Below are positions 43,421 to 55,000 of a stretch of DNA of 64,000 nt, piece by piece. Position 1 is the stretch's first letter, and every line of letters begins with the position of its first letter. Origin of the DNA: Mycolicibacterium mucogenicum DSM 44124 (GTDB taxonomy: Bacteria; Actinomycetota; Actinomycetes; Mycobacteriales; Mycobacteriaceae). The notes under the pieces are model-generated. The model searched no databases. It saw only the letters and a program-made list of their open reading frames with translations, and was not told the DNA's origin. The stretch spans positions 1,488,001 to 1,552,000 of the forward strand of contig NZ_CP062008.1 of the NCBI RefSeq assembly GCF_005670685.2, written 5' to 3'. Position numbers and translations under genes: made by a program.

Positions 43421-44689
43421 ATGCATGGGACGCAGCAGGACGCTCCCGACCCACACAGCGCGGTGCGCGCCCATCGATTGACACCGATGCGGGGACGCGA
43501 TCCGCATGAAAGGCACCGCGTCGCCACTCCGCTGGAGCTGCTGTTCGACCTGACCTTCGTCGTCGCATTCGGGGTCGCGGCGTCAGAACTGTCGCACATG
43601 CTGGCCGCGGGCCACATTGGCGCCGGCATCACGGGCTTCGTGTTCTCCACCTTCGCGATCTGCCTGGCGTGGATCAACTTCACCTGGTTCGCCTCGGCGT
43701 ACGACACCGATGACTGGGTGTTCCGCCTGATGACCATGATCGAGATGGTCGGCGTACTGATCCTGGCGCTCGGATTGCCCGCGTTCTACGCCTCGATCGA
43801 GCACGGCCACCACGTCGACAACGCGGTGCTGGTCGCGGGTTACGTCGTGATGCGAATTGCGTTGGTGGGCCAGTGGTTACGGGCCGCGAAGCAGGATCCG
43901 TCACGGCGTGCGGCGGCGATGACGTACGTCTGGATCGTGGCGGTGGTCCAGGTGGGCTGGGTCGGCACTGTGTTCCTGCCGACGAGTGTGCCCGTGACAC
44001 TGGGTTTCTGGGTGCTGTTGGCGCTCATCGAACTGGGCGGCCCGATGATCGCCGAGACCAAGTGCGGCGGAACCCCGTGGCACGCGCACCACATCGCCGA
44101 ACGCTACGGACTGCTCGCGATCATCGCGCTCGGGGAGGGCGTCGTCGGGACCGTCGCCTCACTGTCGGCTGTCGTCGGCGAGCACGGCTGGTCGTGGGAC
44201 GCGGTGCTGCTGGCCATCGCGGGCACGGCCCTGACCTTCGGCATGTGGTGGGTGTACTTCATGGTGCCGTCAGCCGACGCCCTGCACGCGCACCGCGAGC
44301 GGGGCTTCTGGTTCGGGTACCTGCACATGCCGGTGTACGGCGCCATCGTCGCGACCGGTGCCGGCCTGCACACCGCCGCGTACTACATCCAGCACCACTC
44401 GACGCTGGGATCGGTGGCCACGGTGCTCAGCGTGGTGATCCCGGTCGGCGTCTACATCGCGTTGGTCTACGTGCTGTACGCGCTGATGCTGCGCTCGGTG
44501 GACGCCCTGCACGTGCTGCTTGTGGTGGTGACTGCGCTGGTCCTGATCGCGACGGTGGTGCTCGCCGCAGTCGGGGTGCCGATGGCGCTCTGTCTGTTGG
44601 TGGCCAGCCTGGCGCCGATGGTGAGCGTGGCCGGGTTCGAGATCATCGGGCACCGGCACGTCGCCGAGGCGGTCGCGCGCCAAACGTGA
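43421..44689 (+). CDS. LtrA (low temperature requirement A) family membrane protein
   Basis: The 422-residue protein begins with the LtrA signature: HRVATPLELLFDLTFVVAFG, then about ten membrane helices with AWINFTWFASAYDTDDWVFR and HHIAERYGLLAIIALGEGV. LtrA was first linked to growth of Listeria at low temperature; the molecular role is unknown. The ATG at 43421 has GAAGGGA 6 bp upstream. It stands alone between the ispD-family gene, with which it is divergent, and the DUF1906 gene. Confidence 0.88.
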   Translation: MHGTQQDAPDPHSAVRAHRLTPMRGRDPHERHRVATPLELLFDLTFVVAFGVAASELSHMLAAGHIGAGITGFVFSTFAICLAWINFTWFASAYDTDDWVFRLMTMIEMVGVLILALGLPAFYASIEHGHHVDNAVLVAGYVVMRIALVGQWLRAAKQDPSRRAAAMTYVWIVAVVQVGWVGTVFLPTSVPVTLGFWVLLALIELGGPMIAETKCGGTPWHAHHIAERYGLLAIIALGEGVVGTVASLSAVVGEHGWSWDAVLLAIAGTALTFGMWWVYFMVPSADALHAHRERGFWFGYLHMPVYGAIVATGAGLHTAAYYIQHHSTLGSVATVLSVVIPVGVYIALVYVLYALMLRSVDALHVLLVVVTALVLIATVVLAAVGVPMALCLLVASLAPMVSVAGFEIIGHRHVAEAVARQT

Positions 44690-44770
44690 CGTTGAGCAGG
44701 CACGTCTGGGACAAAAGCGCACTGGTGTGGCTAACGGGTCGGAAGAGGTAGCTGTCATATCCTGAGACGC

Positions 44771-45496
44771 GTGGCAATTTCGCGTCGTGACCTGCTGAAA
44801 TACGCTGCAGCCGCGCCGGCGGCGGTCGGCCTGGGGGCCGGGTTGCAATCGGTGCTCGGCGCGACGACCGCCTCGGCGGCCCCGTACGGAGTGTTGCTGG
44901 ACTACGCGGCGGGGGTGCTCAGCGCGTCCGATATCCGGTCGGCCGGGGCGCTGGGCGCCATCCGGTATGTCTCGGACCGGCGGCCGGGCGGGGCGTGGAT
45001 GCTGGGCAAGCCCATCGAGCTGCCGGAGGCGCGTGACCTTTACAAGGGCGGCCTCAAGATCGTCTCGTGTTACCAGTACGGCAAGGAGTCGACGGCCGAC
45101 TGGCTGGGCGGGCACGCCGCCGGCGTGCAGCACGCCCAGCGCGGGTTCGCGTTGCACACCGCGGCGGGTGGTCCGGTCGGGGCGCCGATCTACGCGTCCA
45201 TCGACGACGATCCGACTCCGGCCCAGTACAAGGCGCAGGTTGCCCCGTACCTGCGCGGCTGGGAATCGGTGCTGGGTCACCAGCGGGTCGGGGTGTACGC
45301 CAACTCCAAGACCATCGAGTGGGCCGTGCAGGACGGCTTGGGGTCGTACTTCTGGCAGCACAACTGGGGCTCGCCCGGTGGTGCCGCGCATCCGGCGGCG
45401 GCACTGCATCAGGTGGAGATCGACAAGCGTCACGTCGGGGGAGTCGGCGTCGACATCAACCACATTCTCAAGCCACGCTTCGGGCAGTGGGACTGA
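44771..45496 (+). CDS. Tat-exported DUF1906 protein (Rv2525c-like)
   Basis: The 241-residue protein begins MAISRRDLLKYAAAAPAAVG, a Tat signal with twin Arg at residues 5-6 and likely cleavage near TASA. The mature part is DUF1906, a TIM-barrel glycoside-hydrolase-like fold: GVLLDYAAG, KIVSCYQYGKES, APIYASIDDDP, GVYANSK and FWQHNWG. Its place just before fas and acpS on the same strand matches Rv2525c of M. tuberculosis, a Tat substrate studied for cell-wall and beta-lactam effects. The enzymatic substrate is not known. The start is GTG 44771. Confidence 0.9.
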   Translation: MAISRRDLLKYAAAAPAAVGLGAGLQSVLGATTASAAPYGVLLDYAAGVLSASDIRSAGALGAIRYVSDRRPGGAWMLGKPIELPEARDLYKGGLKIVSCYQYGKESTADWLGGHAAGVQHAQRGFALHTAAGGPVGAPIYASIDDDPTPAQYKAQVAPYLRGWESVLGHQRVGVYANSKTIEWAVQDGLGSYFWQHNWGSPGGAAHPAAALHQVEIDKRHVGGVGVDINHILKPRFGQWD

Positions 45497-46032
45497 CGGC
45501 CGCGCAGATTACCGCTCAGTAGTTAGCTGGCGGCCGGCTCTAAGAAAACGAGATGAAACCGCAGCAAATGGCGGCTCGGTAACTTACCGCCCGTATAGAC
45601 ACACAGACCGTCATTGTCGAGTGTTTTCTGGAACGGGTCTTTTCCTACTCATTAGTAAGGTTCGGCACCGTCACAAGCATGGTCACGATTTGATAACAAT
45701 ACCGCTTTGATCAGCGATGTTGTTGCTACTCGACCGTAACCAGCCGCCAACAGGACGTTTGTCCTGTTGGGTACGGGCAGTCCCACGACGCGGTGTTACC
45801 CACGTAGGTGGTTACCGATCCGTAGAACTCGTTGGTAACCATTTCCGGCCGAAAAACGCCGCGAATCTTATGACACTCTTAGTGCAGTCGGCCCGGCTCT
45901 CAGGCACCCGAAAAATCGGGAGCCAGACGTAGCACGGGCCTCACGTGATCCGACGTCGCATCGCGTTGCCCCAGGGCCGACTACCAAGACCAAGCACCTG
46001 ACCGGTTCGCGCGGCAAAGACGAGAGGGACGC
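45497..46032 (+). promoter_or_regulatory. Upstream region of fas with hairpin and inverted repeat
   Basis: No gene is supported in these 536 bp. The A+T content rises after about 45535. A perfect 10-bp hairpin (CCAACAGGAC, loop GTTT, GTCCTGTTGG) lies at 45748-45771. GGTTACC at 45810-45816 and GGTAACC at 45834-45840 form an inverted repeat 17 bp apart. TATGAC at 45869-45874 is a possible -10 box. GAGAGGG precedes the fas ATG. FasR is known to activate fas in mycobacteria; whether these repeats are its sites cannot be decided here. Confidence 0.45.
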
Positions 46033-49000
46033 ATGACGATCAACGAGCACCGCAATGTGACCAGTGGCAACACCGAGGCGGTGGCGGCGAGCGCACATGC
46101 TCTCGTGGACCTGCTGAACGCCGGCGAGCCGTATGCCGTCGCGTTCGGTGGTCAGGGTGCCTCGTGGCTGGAGAACCTCGAAGAGCTCGTCAGCTCGGCC
46201 GGCATCGAATCCGAGCTCAGCGAGATCGTCGGCGAAGCGGCCCTGCTGCTGGAGCCCGTCGCGCGCGAGCTCGTCGTCGTACGGCCCATCGGCTTCGAGC
46301 CCATGCAGTGGGTGCGCGCCCTCGCCGCCGACGAGCCGCTGCCGTCGGCCAAGCAGCTGACCACCGCCGCCATCTCCGGCCCCGGCATCCTGCTGGCCCA
46401 GATGGCCGCCATTCGCGCCGTGCAGCGTCAGGGCCTCGACCTGGCCGGCACCCCGCCCGTCGCCGTCGCCGGCCACTCGCAGGGCATCATCGCCGCCGAG
46501 GCGCTCAAGGCCAACGGCACCCGCGACGCCGAACTCCTCGCGCTCCTCCAGCTCATCGGTGCCGCCGGCTCGCTCGTGTCGCGCCGCCGCGGCATGGTCG
46601 GCCGCGGCGACAAGTCGCCGATGGTGTCGGTCACCAACGTCGACCCCGAGCGCATCGCCGAACTGCTCGAAGACTTCTCCAAGGACGTCCGCACCGTCCT
46701 GCCGCCGGTCCTGTCGATCCGCAACGGCCGCCGCAGCGTCGTCATCACCGGAACCCCGGAGCAGCTGGCCCGCTTCGAGCTGTACTGCAGCAAGATCACC
46801 GAGAAGGACGAGGCCGAGCGCAAGAACAAGCTGCGCGGCGGCGCCGTCTTCAGCCCGGTCTTCCAGGGCGTGCAGGTCGAGGTCGGCTTCCACACCCCGC
46901 GCCTGGCCGACGGCATCGAGGTCGTCGACCGCTGGGCCGCCAAATGCGGTATCGACACCGAGCTGGCCCACGCGATGACCGAAGCCATCTTCGTCAAGCC
47001 CATCGACTGGGTCGCCGAGGTCGAGCGCATGCACGATGCCGGTGCCCGCTGGATCATCGACCTCGGCCCGAGCGACACCGTCACCCGCCTGACCTCGCCG
47101 ATCATCCGCGGCCTCGGCATCGGCATCGTGCCCGCCGCCACCCGCGCCGGCCAGCGTTCGCTGTTCACCGTTGGCGCCGCCCCGGTCGTGCAGCCCGCGT
47201 GGTCCAGCTTCGCGCCGACGGCGGTCGAGCTGCCCAACGGCGACGTCAAGCTGTCAACCAAGTTCACCCGCCTGACCGGTCGCTCGCCGATCCTGCTCGC
47301 CGGCATGACCCCGACGACCGTCGACGCCAAGATCGTCGCCGCGGCCGCCAACGCCGGCCACTGGGCCGAGCTGGCCGGTGGCGGTCAGGTCACCGAGGAG
47401 ATCTTCGAGAACCGCGTCGCCGAGCTGACGCAGCTGCTCGAGCCGGGACGCGCCATCCAATTCAACTCGCTGTTCCTGGACCCCTACCTGTGGAAGCTGC
47501 AGCTGGGCGGCAAGCGCATCGTGCAGAAGGCGCGCCAGTCGGGCGCCCCGATCGACGGTGTCATCGTCACCGCCGGCATCCCCGAGCTCGACGAGGCCGT
47601 CGCGCTGATCGAGGAACTGCACGAGATCGGCATCACCAACGTGGTGTTCAAGCCGGGCACCGTGGACCAGATCAAGTCGGTCATCAAGATCGCCGAAGAG
47701 GTCCCGGACCGGGAGATCATCGTCCACGTCGAGGGCGGCCGCGCCGGTGGCCACCACTCGTGGGAGGACCTCGACGACCTGCTCGTCAGCACCTACTCGG
47801 ACCTGCGCAAGCAGGCCAACCTGACCATCTGCGTCGGTGGTGGCATCGGCACGCCAGAGCGCGCCGCCGAGTACCTGTCCGGCCGCTGGGCCGAGACCTA
47901 CGGCTTCCCGCTGATGCCGGTCGACGGCATCCTGGTCGGCACCGCCGCCATGGCCACCCTCGAGGCCACCACCTCGCCTCAGGTCAAGCAGCTGCTGGTC
48001 GACACCAAGGGCACCGATCACTGGGTCGGCGCCGGTAAGGCCCAGGGCGGCATGGCTTCCGGCCGCAGCCAGCTGGGCGCGGACATCCACGAGATCGACA
48101 ACACCGCGTCGCGTTGCGGCCGCCTGCTCGACGAGGTCGCCGGTGACGCCGACGCCGTCGCCGAGCGCCGCGACGAGATCATCGCCGCGATGGCCAACAC
48201 CGCCAAGCCGTACTTCGGTGACGTCGCGGACATGACCTACCAGCAGTGGCTGCAGCGCTACGTCGAACTCGCGATCGGCGACGGCAGCAGCACCGCCGAC
48301 ACCAAGCGCGACCACTCGCCGTGGCTCGACATCACCTGGCGCGACCGCTTCGAGGAGATGCTGCAGCGTGCCGAGGCCCGCCTGAACCCGGCCGACGCCG
48401 GCCGCATCGAGACGCTGTTCCCGGCGACCGCGGAAGGTGAAGCGCTGCTTGAGGATCCGCAGCGCGCCATCGCCGAGCTGCTCGCCCGGTACCCGGAGGC
48501 CGAGACCCTGCGCCTGCACCCGGCAGACGTCCCGTTCTTCATCACGCTGTGCAAGACGCTCGGCAAGCCCGTCAACTTCGTCCCGGTCATCGACAAGGAC
48601 GTGCGCCGCTGGTGGCGCAGCGACTCGCTGTGGCAGGCGCACGACGCCCGCTACGACGCCGACCAGGTCTGCATCATCCCCGGGACCGCTGCCGTCGCCG
48701 GCATCACCCGCGTCGACGAGCCCGTCGGCGAGCTGCTGGACCGCTTCGAGCAGGCCGCCATCGACGAGGTGCTGGCCGCCGGCGTGAAGCCGGTTCCGGT
48801 CGTCTCGCGCCGCCAGGCCCGTGCCGACATCACCGGCCCGCTGGCCGTCGTCCTCGACTCGCCCGACGTGCTGTGGGCCGGCCGCACCGCCATCAACCCG
48901 GTGCACCGCATCGGCGCCCCGAGTGAGTGGCAGGTCAACGAAAACCGTTCGGCCACACACCCGTCCACCGGTTCCCGGCTGGAACTCGACGGTGACGGCG

Positions 49001-52000
49001 TCGTCCTGAACGTGCCGCTGTCCGACATCTGGATCGCGATCCGCTTCACCCTGCCGACCGCCACCGTGAACGGCGGCATGCCGGTCGTCACCACCGAGGA
49101 CGCCTCGGCCGCGATGCGCGCAGTGCTCGCCATCGCCGCGGGTGCCGACGGCGTCGACGCCCTGCCGGCCGTCACCGACAACGTCGCGACCGTCACCGCG
49201 CAGTGGGACCCCGAAGAGGTCGCCGACCACACCGGCGTCACCGCCACCTTCGGCGCCCCGCTGGCGCCGGGCCTGACGCTGGTGCCCGACGCGCTCGTCG
49301 GCCGCTGCTGGCCGGCCGTGTTCTCGGTCATCGGCGCTGCCGTCACCGACGACGGCATCCCGGTCGTCGAAGGTCTGCTGAGCCTGGTCCACCTGGACCA
49401 CGCCGCGCACCTGCTGGCCCCGATGCCGGCCGAGAAGGCCGAATTGACCGTCACCGCAACGGCTTCCGCCGCGGTCGACACCGAGGTCGGCCGTGTGGTC
49501 CCGGTGGAGGTGATCATCCGGGAAGGTGTAGGCGCCGAGGGCATCATCCTTGCCCGCCTCGAAGAGCGCTTCGCCATCCGCGGCCGCAGCGGTGCCGCCG
49601 AGCTGACCGACCCGGTCCGCGCCGGCGGTGCGATCACCGACAACGCCACCGAGACGCCGCGCCGTCGTCGCCGCGACGTCACCGTCACCGCGCCGGTCGA
49701 CATGAGTGCCTTCGCCGTGGTGTCGGGTGACCACAACCCGATCCACACCGACCGCGCCGCCGCGCTGCTGGCCGGCCTGAAATCGCCCATCGTGCACGGC
49801 ATGTGGCTGTCCGCCGCCGCCCAGCACGTGGTCACCGCCACCGACGGCCGCGCCACCCCGCCGGCCCGCCTGGTCGGCTGGACCTCGCGCTTCCTGGGCA
49901 TGGTGCTGCCGGGCGACGAGATCGAGTTCCGCGTCGACCGCGTCGGCATCGACCGCGGCGCCGAGATCATCGAGGTCACCGCGAAGGTCGGCGGCGACCT
50001 GGTGATGGCCGCGACCGCGCAGCTGGCCGCGCCCAAGACCGTCTACGCCTTCCCGGGCCAGGGCATCCAGCACAAGGGCATGGGCATGGAGGTCCGTGCC
50101 CGCTCCAAGGCCGCCCGCAAGATCTGGGACTCCGCGGACAAGTTCACCCGCGAGACCCTGGGCTTCTCGGTGCTGCACGTGGTCCGGGACAACCCGACCA
50201 GCATCATCGCCAGCGGCGTGCACTACCACCACCCGGACGGCGTGCTGTTCCTGACGCAGTTCACCCAGGTGGCCATGGCCACCGTCGCGGCCGCCCAGGT
50301 GGCCGAGATGCGCGAGCAGGGTGCGTTCGTCGAGGGCGCCATCGCCTGCGGCCACTCCGTCGGTGAGTACACCGCGCTGGCCTGCGTGTCCGGCGTGTAC
50401 GAGCTCGAGGCGCTGCTCGAGGTCGTGTTCCACCGCGGCAGCAAGATGCACGACATCGTCCCGCGTGACGCCAAGGGCCGGTCGGACTACCGCCTGGCCG
50501 CCATCCGGCCGTCGCAGATCGACCTGGACGACAACGACGTCACCGACTTCGTCGCCGGTATCGCCGAGGAGACCGGTGAGTTCCTGCAGATCGTGAACTT
50601 CAACCTGCGTGGTTCGCAGTACGCGATCGCCGGTACCGTCCGCGGCCTCGAGGCCCTGGAGGCCGAGATCGAGCGTCGTCGCGAAATCACCGGTGGCAAG
50701 CGCTCGTTCATCCTCGTCCCCGGTATCGACGTGCCGTTCCACTCCGAGGTGCTGCGGGTCGGCGTCGCCGACTTCCGCCGCGCACTGGACCGCGTCATGC
50801 CGCACGGGCAGGACCCGGAACTGCTGGTCGGCAAGTACATCCCGAACCTGGTGCCGCGGCCCTTCACCCTGGACAAGGACTTCATCCAGGAGATCCGCGA
50901 CCTGGTGCCGGCCGAGCCGCTCGACGAGATCCTCGCCGACTACGACACCTGGCGCCGGGACAACCCGTCCGAGCTGATGCGCAAGACGGTCATCGAGCTG
51001 CTGGCCTGGCAGTTCGCCAGCCCGGTCCGCTGGATCGAGACGCAGGACCTGCTGTTCATCGAGGAAGCCGCCGGCGGCCTCGGGGTCGAGCGGTTCGTCG
51101 AGGTCGGCGTGAAGACCATGCCGACGGTTGCCGGTCTGGCCACCAACACGCTGAAGCTCCCGGAGTACTCGCACAACACCACCGAGGTGCTCAACGTCGA
51201 GCGCGACGCCGCGGTGCTGTTCGCGACCGACACCGACCCGGAGCCCGAGGACGATGCCCCCGCCGCGCCCGCAGCCGAGGCCCCGGCGGAAGCCGTTGCC
51301 GCAGCACCGGTTCCGGCCGCCGCTCCCGCGGCGCCCGCCGGTGGCCCGCGTCCGGACGACATCACGTACGACGCCGCCGACGCCACCATGGCGCTCATCG
51401 CGCTGTCGGCGAAGATGCGCATCGACCAGATCGAGCCGCTGGACTCCATCGAGTCGATCACCGACGGTGCGTCGTCGCGACGCAACCAGCTGCTCGTCGA
51501 CCTGGGTTCGGAGCTGAACCTCGGCGCCATCGACGGTGCCGCGGAAGCCGACCTGGCCGGTCTGAAGGGACAGGTCACCAAGCTGGCCCGTACCTACAAG
51601 CCGTTCGGTCCCGTCCTCTCCGACGCGATCAACGACCAGCTGCGCACGGTGCTCGGCCCCTCGGGCAAGCGTCCGGCGTACATCGCCGAGCGCGTCAGCA
51701 AGGCCTGGGAACTGGGCCCCGGCTGGGCCAAGCACGTCACCGCCGAGGTGGCGCTGGGCACCCGTGAGGGCAGCAGTGTCCGTGGCGGCGAGATGGGTGG
51801 CCTGCACTCCGGTGCATTGGCCGACGCGAACGCCGTCGACAAGGTCATCGACGCCGCGGTCACCGCGGTCGGTGCGCGTAAGGGCATCGCCGTGTCGCTG
51901 CCGTCCGCCGGCGGTGCCGGTGGCGGTGTGGTCGACTCGGCCGCGCTCAACGAATTCGCCGAGAAGGTCACCGGGCCCAACGGTGTGCTGGCCGGCGCCG

Positions 52001-55000
52001 CCCGGCTGATCCTGGGCGAGCTGGGTCTGCAGACGCCGGTGTCCGCACCGGACGCCACCGACTCCGAGCTGATCGACCTCGTGACCGCCGAATTGGGTTC
52101 GGACTGGCCGCGTTTGGTGGCTCCGTCGTTCGACGCCCGCAAGGCCGTGCTGTTCGACGACCGCTGGGCCAGCGCCCGTGAGGACCTGGCACGCATCTGG
52201 CTGCTCGACGAGGACGACGTCAACCGCGACTGGGCCAAGCTCTCCGAGAGCTTCGAAGGTGCCGGACACGTGGTGGCCACGCAGGCCAGCTGGTGGCAGG
52301 GCAAGGCGCTCGCCGCCGGCCGCACCCTCCACGCCGCGCTGTACGGCCGCGCGGCCGCCGGTGCGGAGAACCCGGAGAAGGGCCGCTACGCCAACGAGGT
52401 CGCGGTCGTCACCGGTGCCTCCAAGGGCTCGATCGCGTCGTCCGTGGTGGGCCAGCTGCTCGCCGGTGGCGCCTCGGTTATCGCGACCACGTCCAAGCTG
52501 GACGACAGCCGGTTGGCGTTCTACCGGACGCTGTACCGCGACAACGCCCGCTTCGGTGCCCAGCTGTGGGTCGTGCCCGCAAACATGGCCTCCTACAGCG
52601 ACATTGACGCGCTGGTCGAGTGGGTCGGCAACGAGCAGGTCGAGAACCTGGGCCCCAAGGCCATCCACCTCAAGGACGCGCAGACCCCGACGCTGCTGTT
52701 CCCGTTCGCCGCACCGCGCGTCGCCGGGGACCTGTCGGAGGCCGGCGCCCGTGCCGAGATGGAGATGAAGGTCCTGCTGTGGGCCGTGCAGCGGCTCATC
52801 GGTGGGCTCTCGCACATCGGCTCCGAGCGTGACATCGCGTCGCGTCTGCACGTGGTGCTGCCCGGTTCGCCGAACCGCGGCATGTTCGGTGGCGACGGCG
52901 CCTACGGCGAGTCGAAGGCTGCGCTCGACGCGGTCGTCGCCCGCTGGAAGGCGGAAACCTCGTGGTCGCAACGAGTTTCGCTGGCGCACGCGCTGATCGG
53001 CTGGACCAAGGGCACCGGCCTGATGGGCCACAACGACGCCATCGTGGGTGCCGTCGAGGAAGCCGGTGTCATCACGTACACCACCGAAGAGATGGCCTCG
53101 ATGCTGCTGAATCTGTGCAGCATCGATGCCAAGGTGTCGGCCGCCCGTGAGCCCATTCAGGTCGACCTGACCGGTGGCCTCGGCGACATCGAGCTCGACA
53201 TGGCCGAGCTGGCCGCCAAGGCCCGCGAGGAGATGGTGGCCGAGGCTGCTGTCGACGAGGAAGACCTCGAAGGCACCATCTCGGCGCTGCCGTCACCGCC
53301 GCGTGGCTACCAGGCCGCGCCGGCTCCGGAGTGGGCCGACCTCGACATCGACCCGGCCGACATGGTCGTGCTGGTGTCCGGTGCCGAACTCGGCCCGTAC
53401 GGCTCGTCGCGCACCCGCTTCGAGATGGAGGTCTCCGGCGAGCTGTCGGCCGCAGGCGTCCTGGAGCTGGCCTGGACCACCGGTCTGGTCAAGTGGGAAG
53501 ACGACCCTAAGCCGGGCTGGTACGACACCAACACCGGTGAGCTGGTCGACGAGTCCGAGCTCGTCGAGCGCTACCACGACGTCGTGCTGGAGCGCGTCGG
53601 CATCCGCGAGTGGGTGGACGACGGCGCTATCGATCCCGATCACGCTGCGCCGCTGCTGGTTTCGGTGTTCCTCGACAAGGACTTCTCCTTCGTCGTGTCC
53701 GCCGAGGCCGACGCCCGGGCGTTCCACCAGTTCGATCCGGAGCACACCGTCATCGCGCCGGTGCCGGACAGCAGCGACTGGCAGGTCACCCGCAAGGCCG
53801 GTACCGAGATCCGCGTGCCGCGCAAAGTCAAGCTGTCGCGGACCGTCGGCGCCCAGGTGCCGACCGGCTTCGACCCGCAGGTCTACGGCGTCACGCCGGA
53901 CATGGCCAGCTCGATCGACCGCCTGGCGCTGTGGAACCTGGTCACCACCGTAGATGCGTTCCTGTCGGCCGGCTTCTCGCCGGAAGAGCTGATGCGCTGG
54001 GTGCACCCGAGCCTCGTGGCCTCCACACAGGGCACCGGTATGGGCGGCATGACCTCGATGCAGACCATGTACCACGGCAACCTGCTGGGCCGGAACAAGC
54101 CGAACGACATCCTGCAGGAAGTTCTGCCGAACGTCTTCGCCGGTCACGTCGTGCAGTCGTACATCGGTAGCTACGGCGCGATGATCCACCCGGTCGGCGC
54201 GTGCGCCACCGCGGCGGTGTCGGTCGAAGAAGGTGTCGACAAGATCCGTTTGGGCAAGGCCGAATTCGTGGTCGCCGGTGGTTACGACGACCTGACACTG
54301 GAAGCCATCATCGGCTTCGGCGACATGTCGGCCACCGCCGAGACCGCGATGATGCGGGCCCGCGGCATCAGCGACTCGAAGTTCTCGCGTGCCAACGACC
54401 GTCGTCGTCTCGGCTTCGTTGAAGGCCAGGGCGGTGGCACCGTCCTGCTGGCCCGTGGTGACCTCGCGGTGAAGATGGGCCTGCCCATCCAGGCTGTCGT
54501 CGCCTACGTGTCGTCGTTCGGTGACGGTGTGCACACCTCGATCCCGGCCCCGGGCCTGGGCGCGCTGGGTGCCGGCCGTGGTGGACGTCAGTCGCAGCTG
54601 GTGCGCGACCTGGCCAAGCTGGGCGTCACCCCGGACGACATCGCGGTGATCTCCAAGCACGACACCTCGACGCTGGCCAACGACCCCAACGAGACCGAGC
54701 TGCACGAGCGCCTCGCCGCCTCGATGGGCCGGTCCCCGGGCAACCCGCTGTTCATCGTCAGCCAGAAGAGCCTGACCGGACACAGCAAGGGTGGCGCCGC
54801 GGCGTTCCAGATGCTGGGTCTGTGCCAGATTCTGCGCGACGGCGTCATCCCGCCGAACCGCAGCCTGGACTGCGTCGACGACGAGCTGTCCAACGCGCAG
54901 CACTTCGTGTGGGTCCGCGAGACGCTGAAGTTCGGCGACCGCCTGCCGATCAAGGCCGGTCTGGTGACCAGCCTCGGCTTCGGTCACGTGTCGGGCCTCA

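Noticed and set aside
47254..53031. A 1925-codon open frame antisense to fas
   Set aside because: Its composition (Asp/Gly/His/Arg/Val-rich, no hydrophobic core pattern) is that expected from the reverse strand of a GC-rich gene; fas itself shows complete FAS-I motifs.
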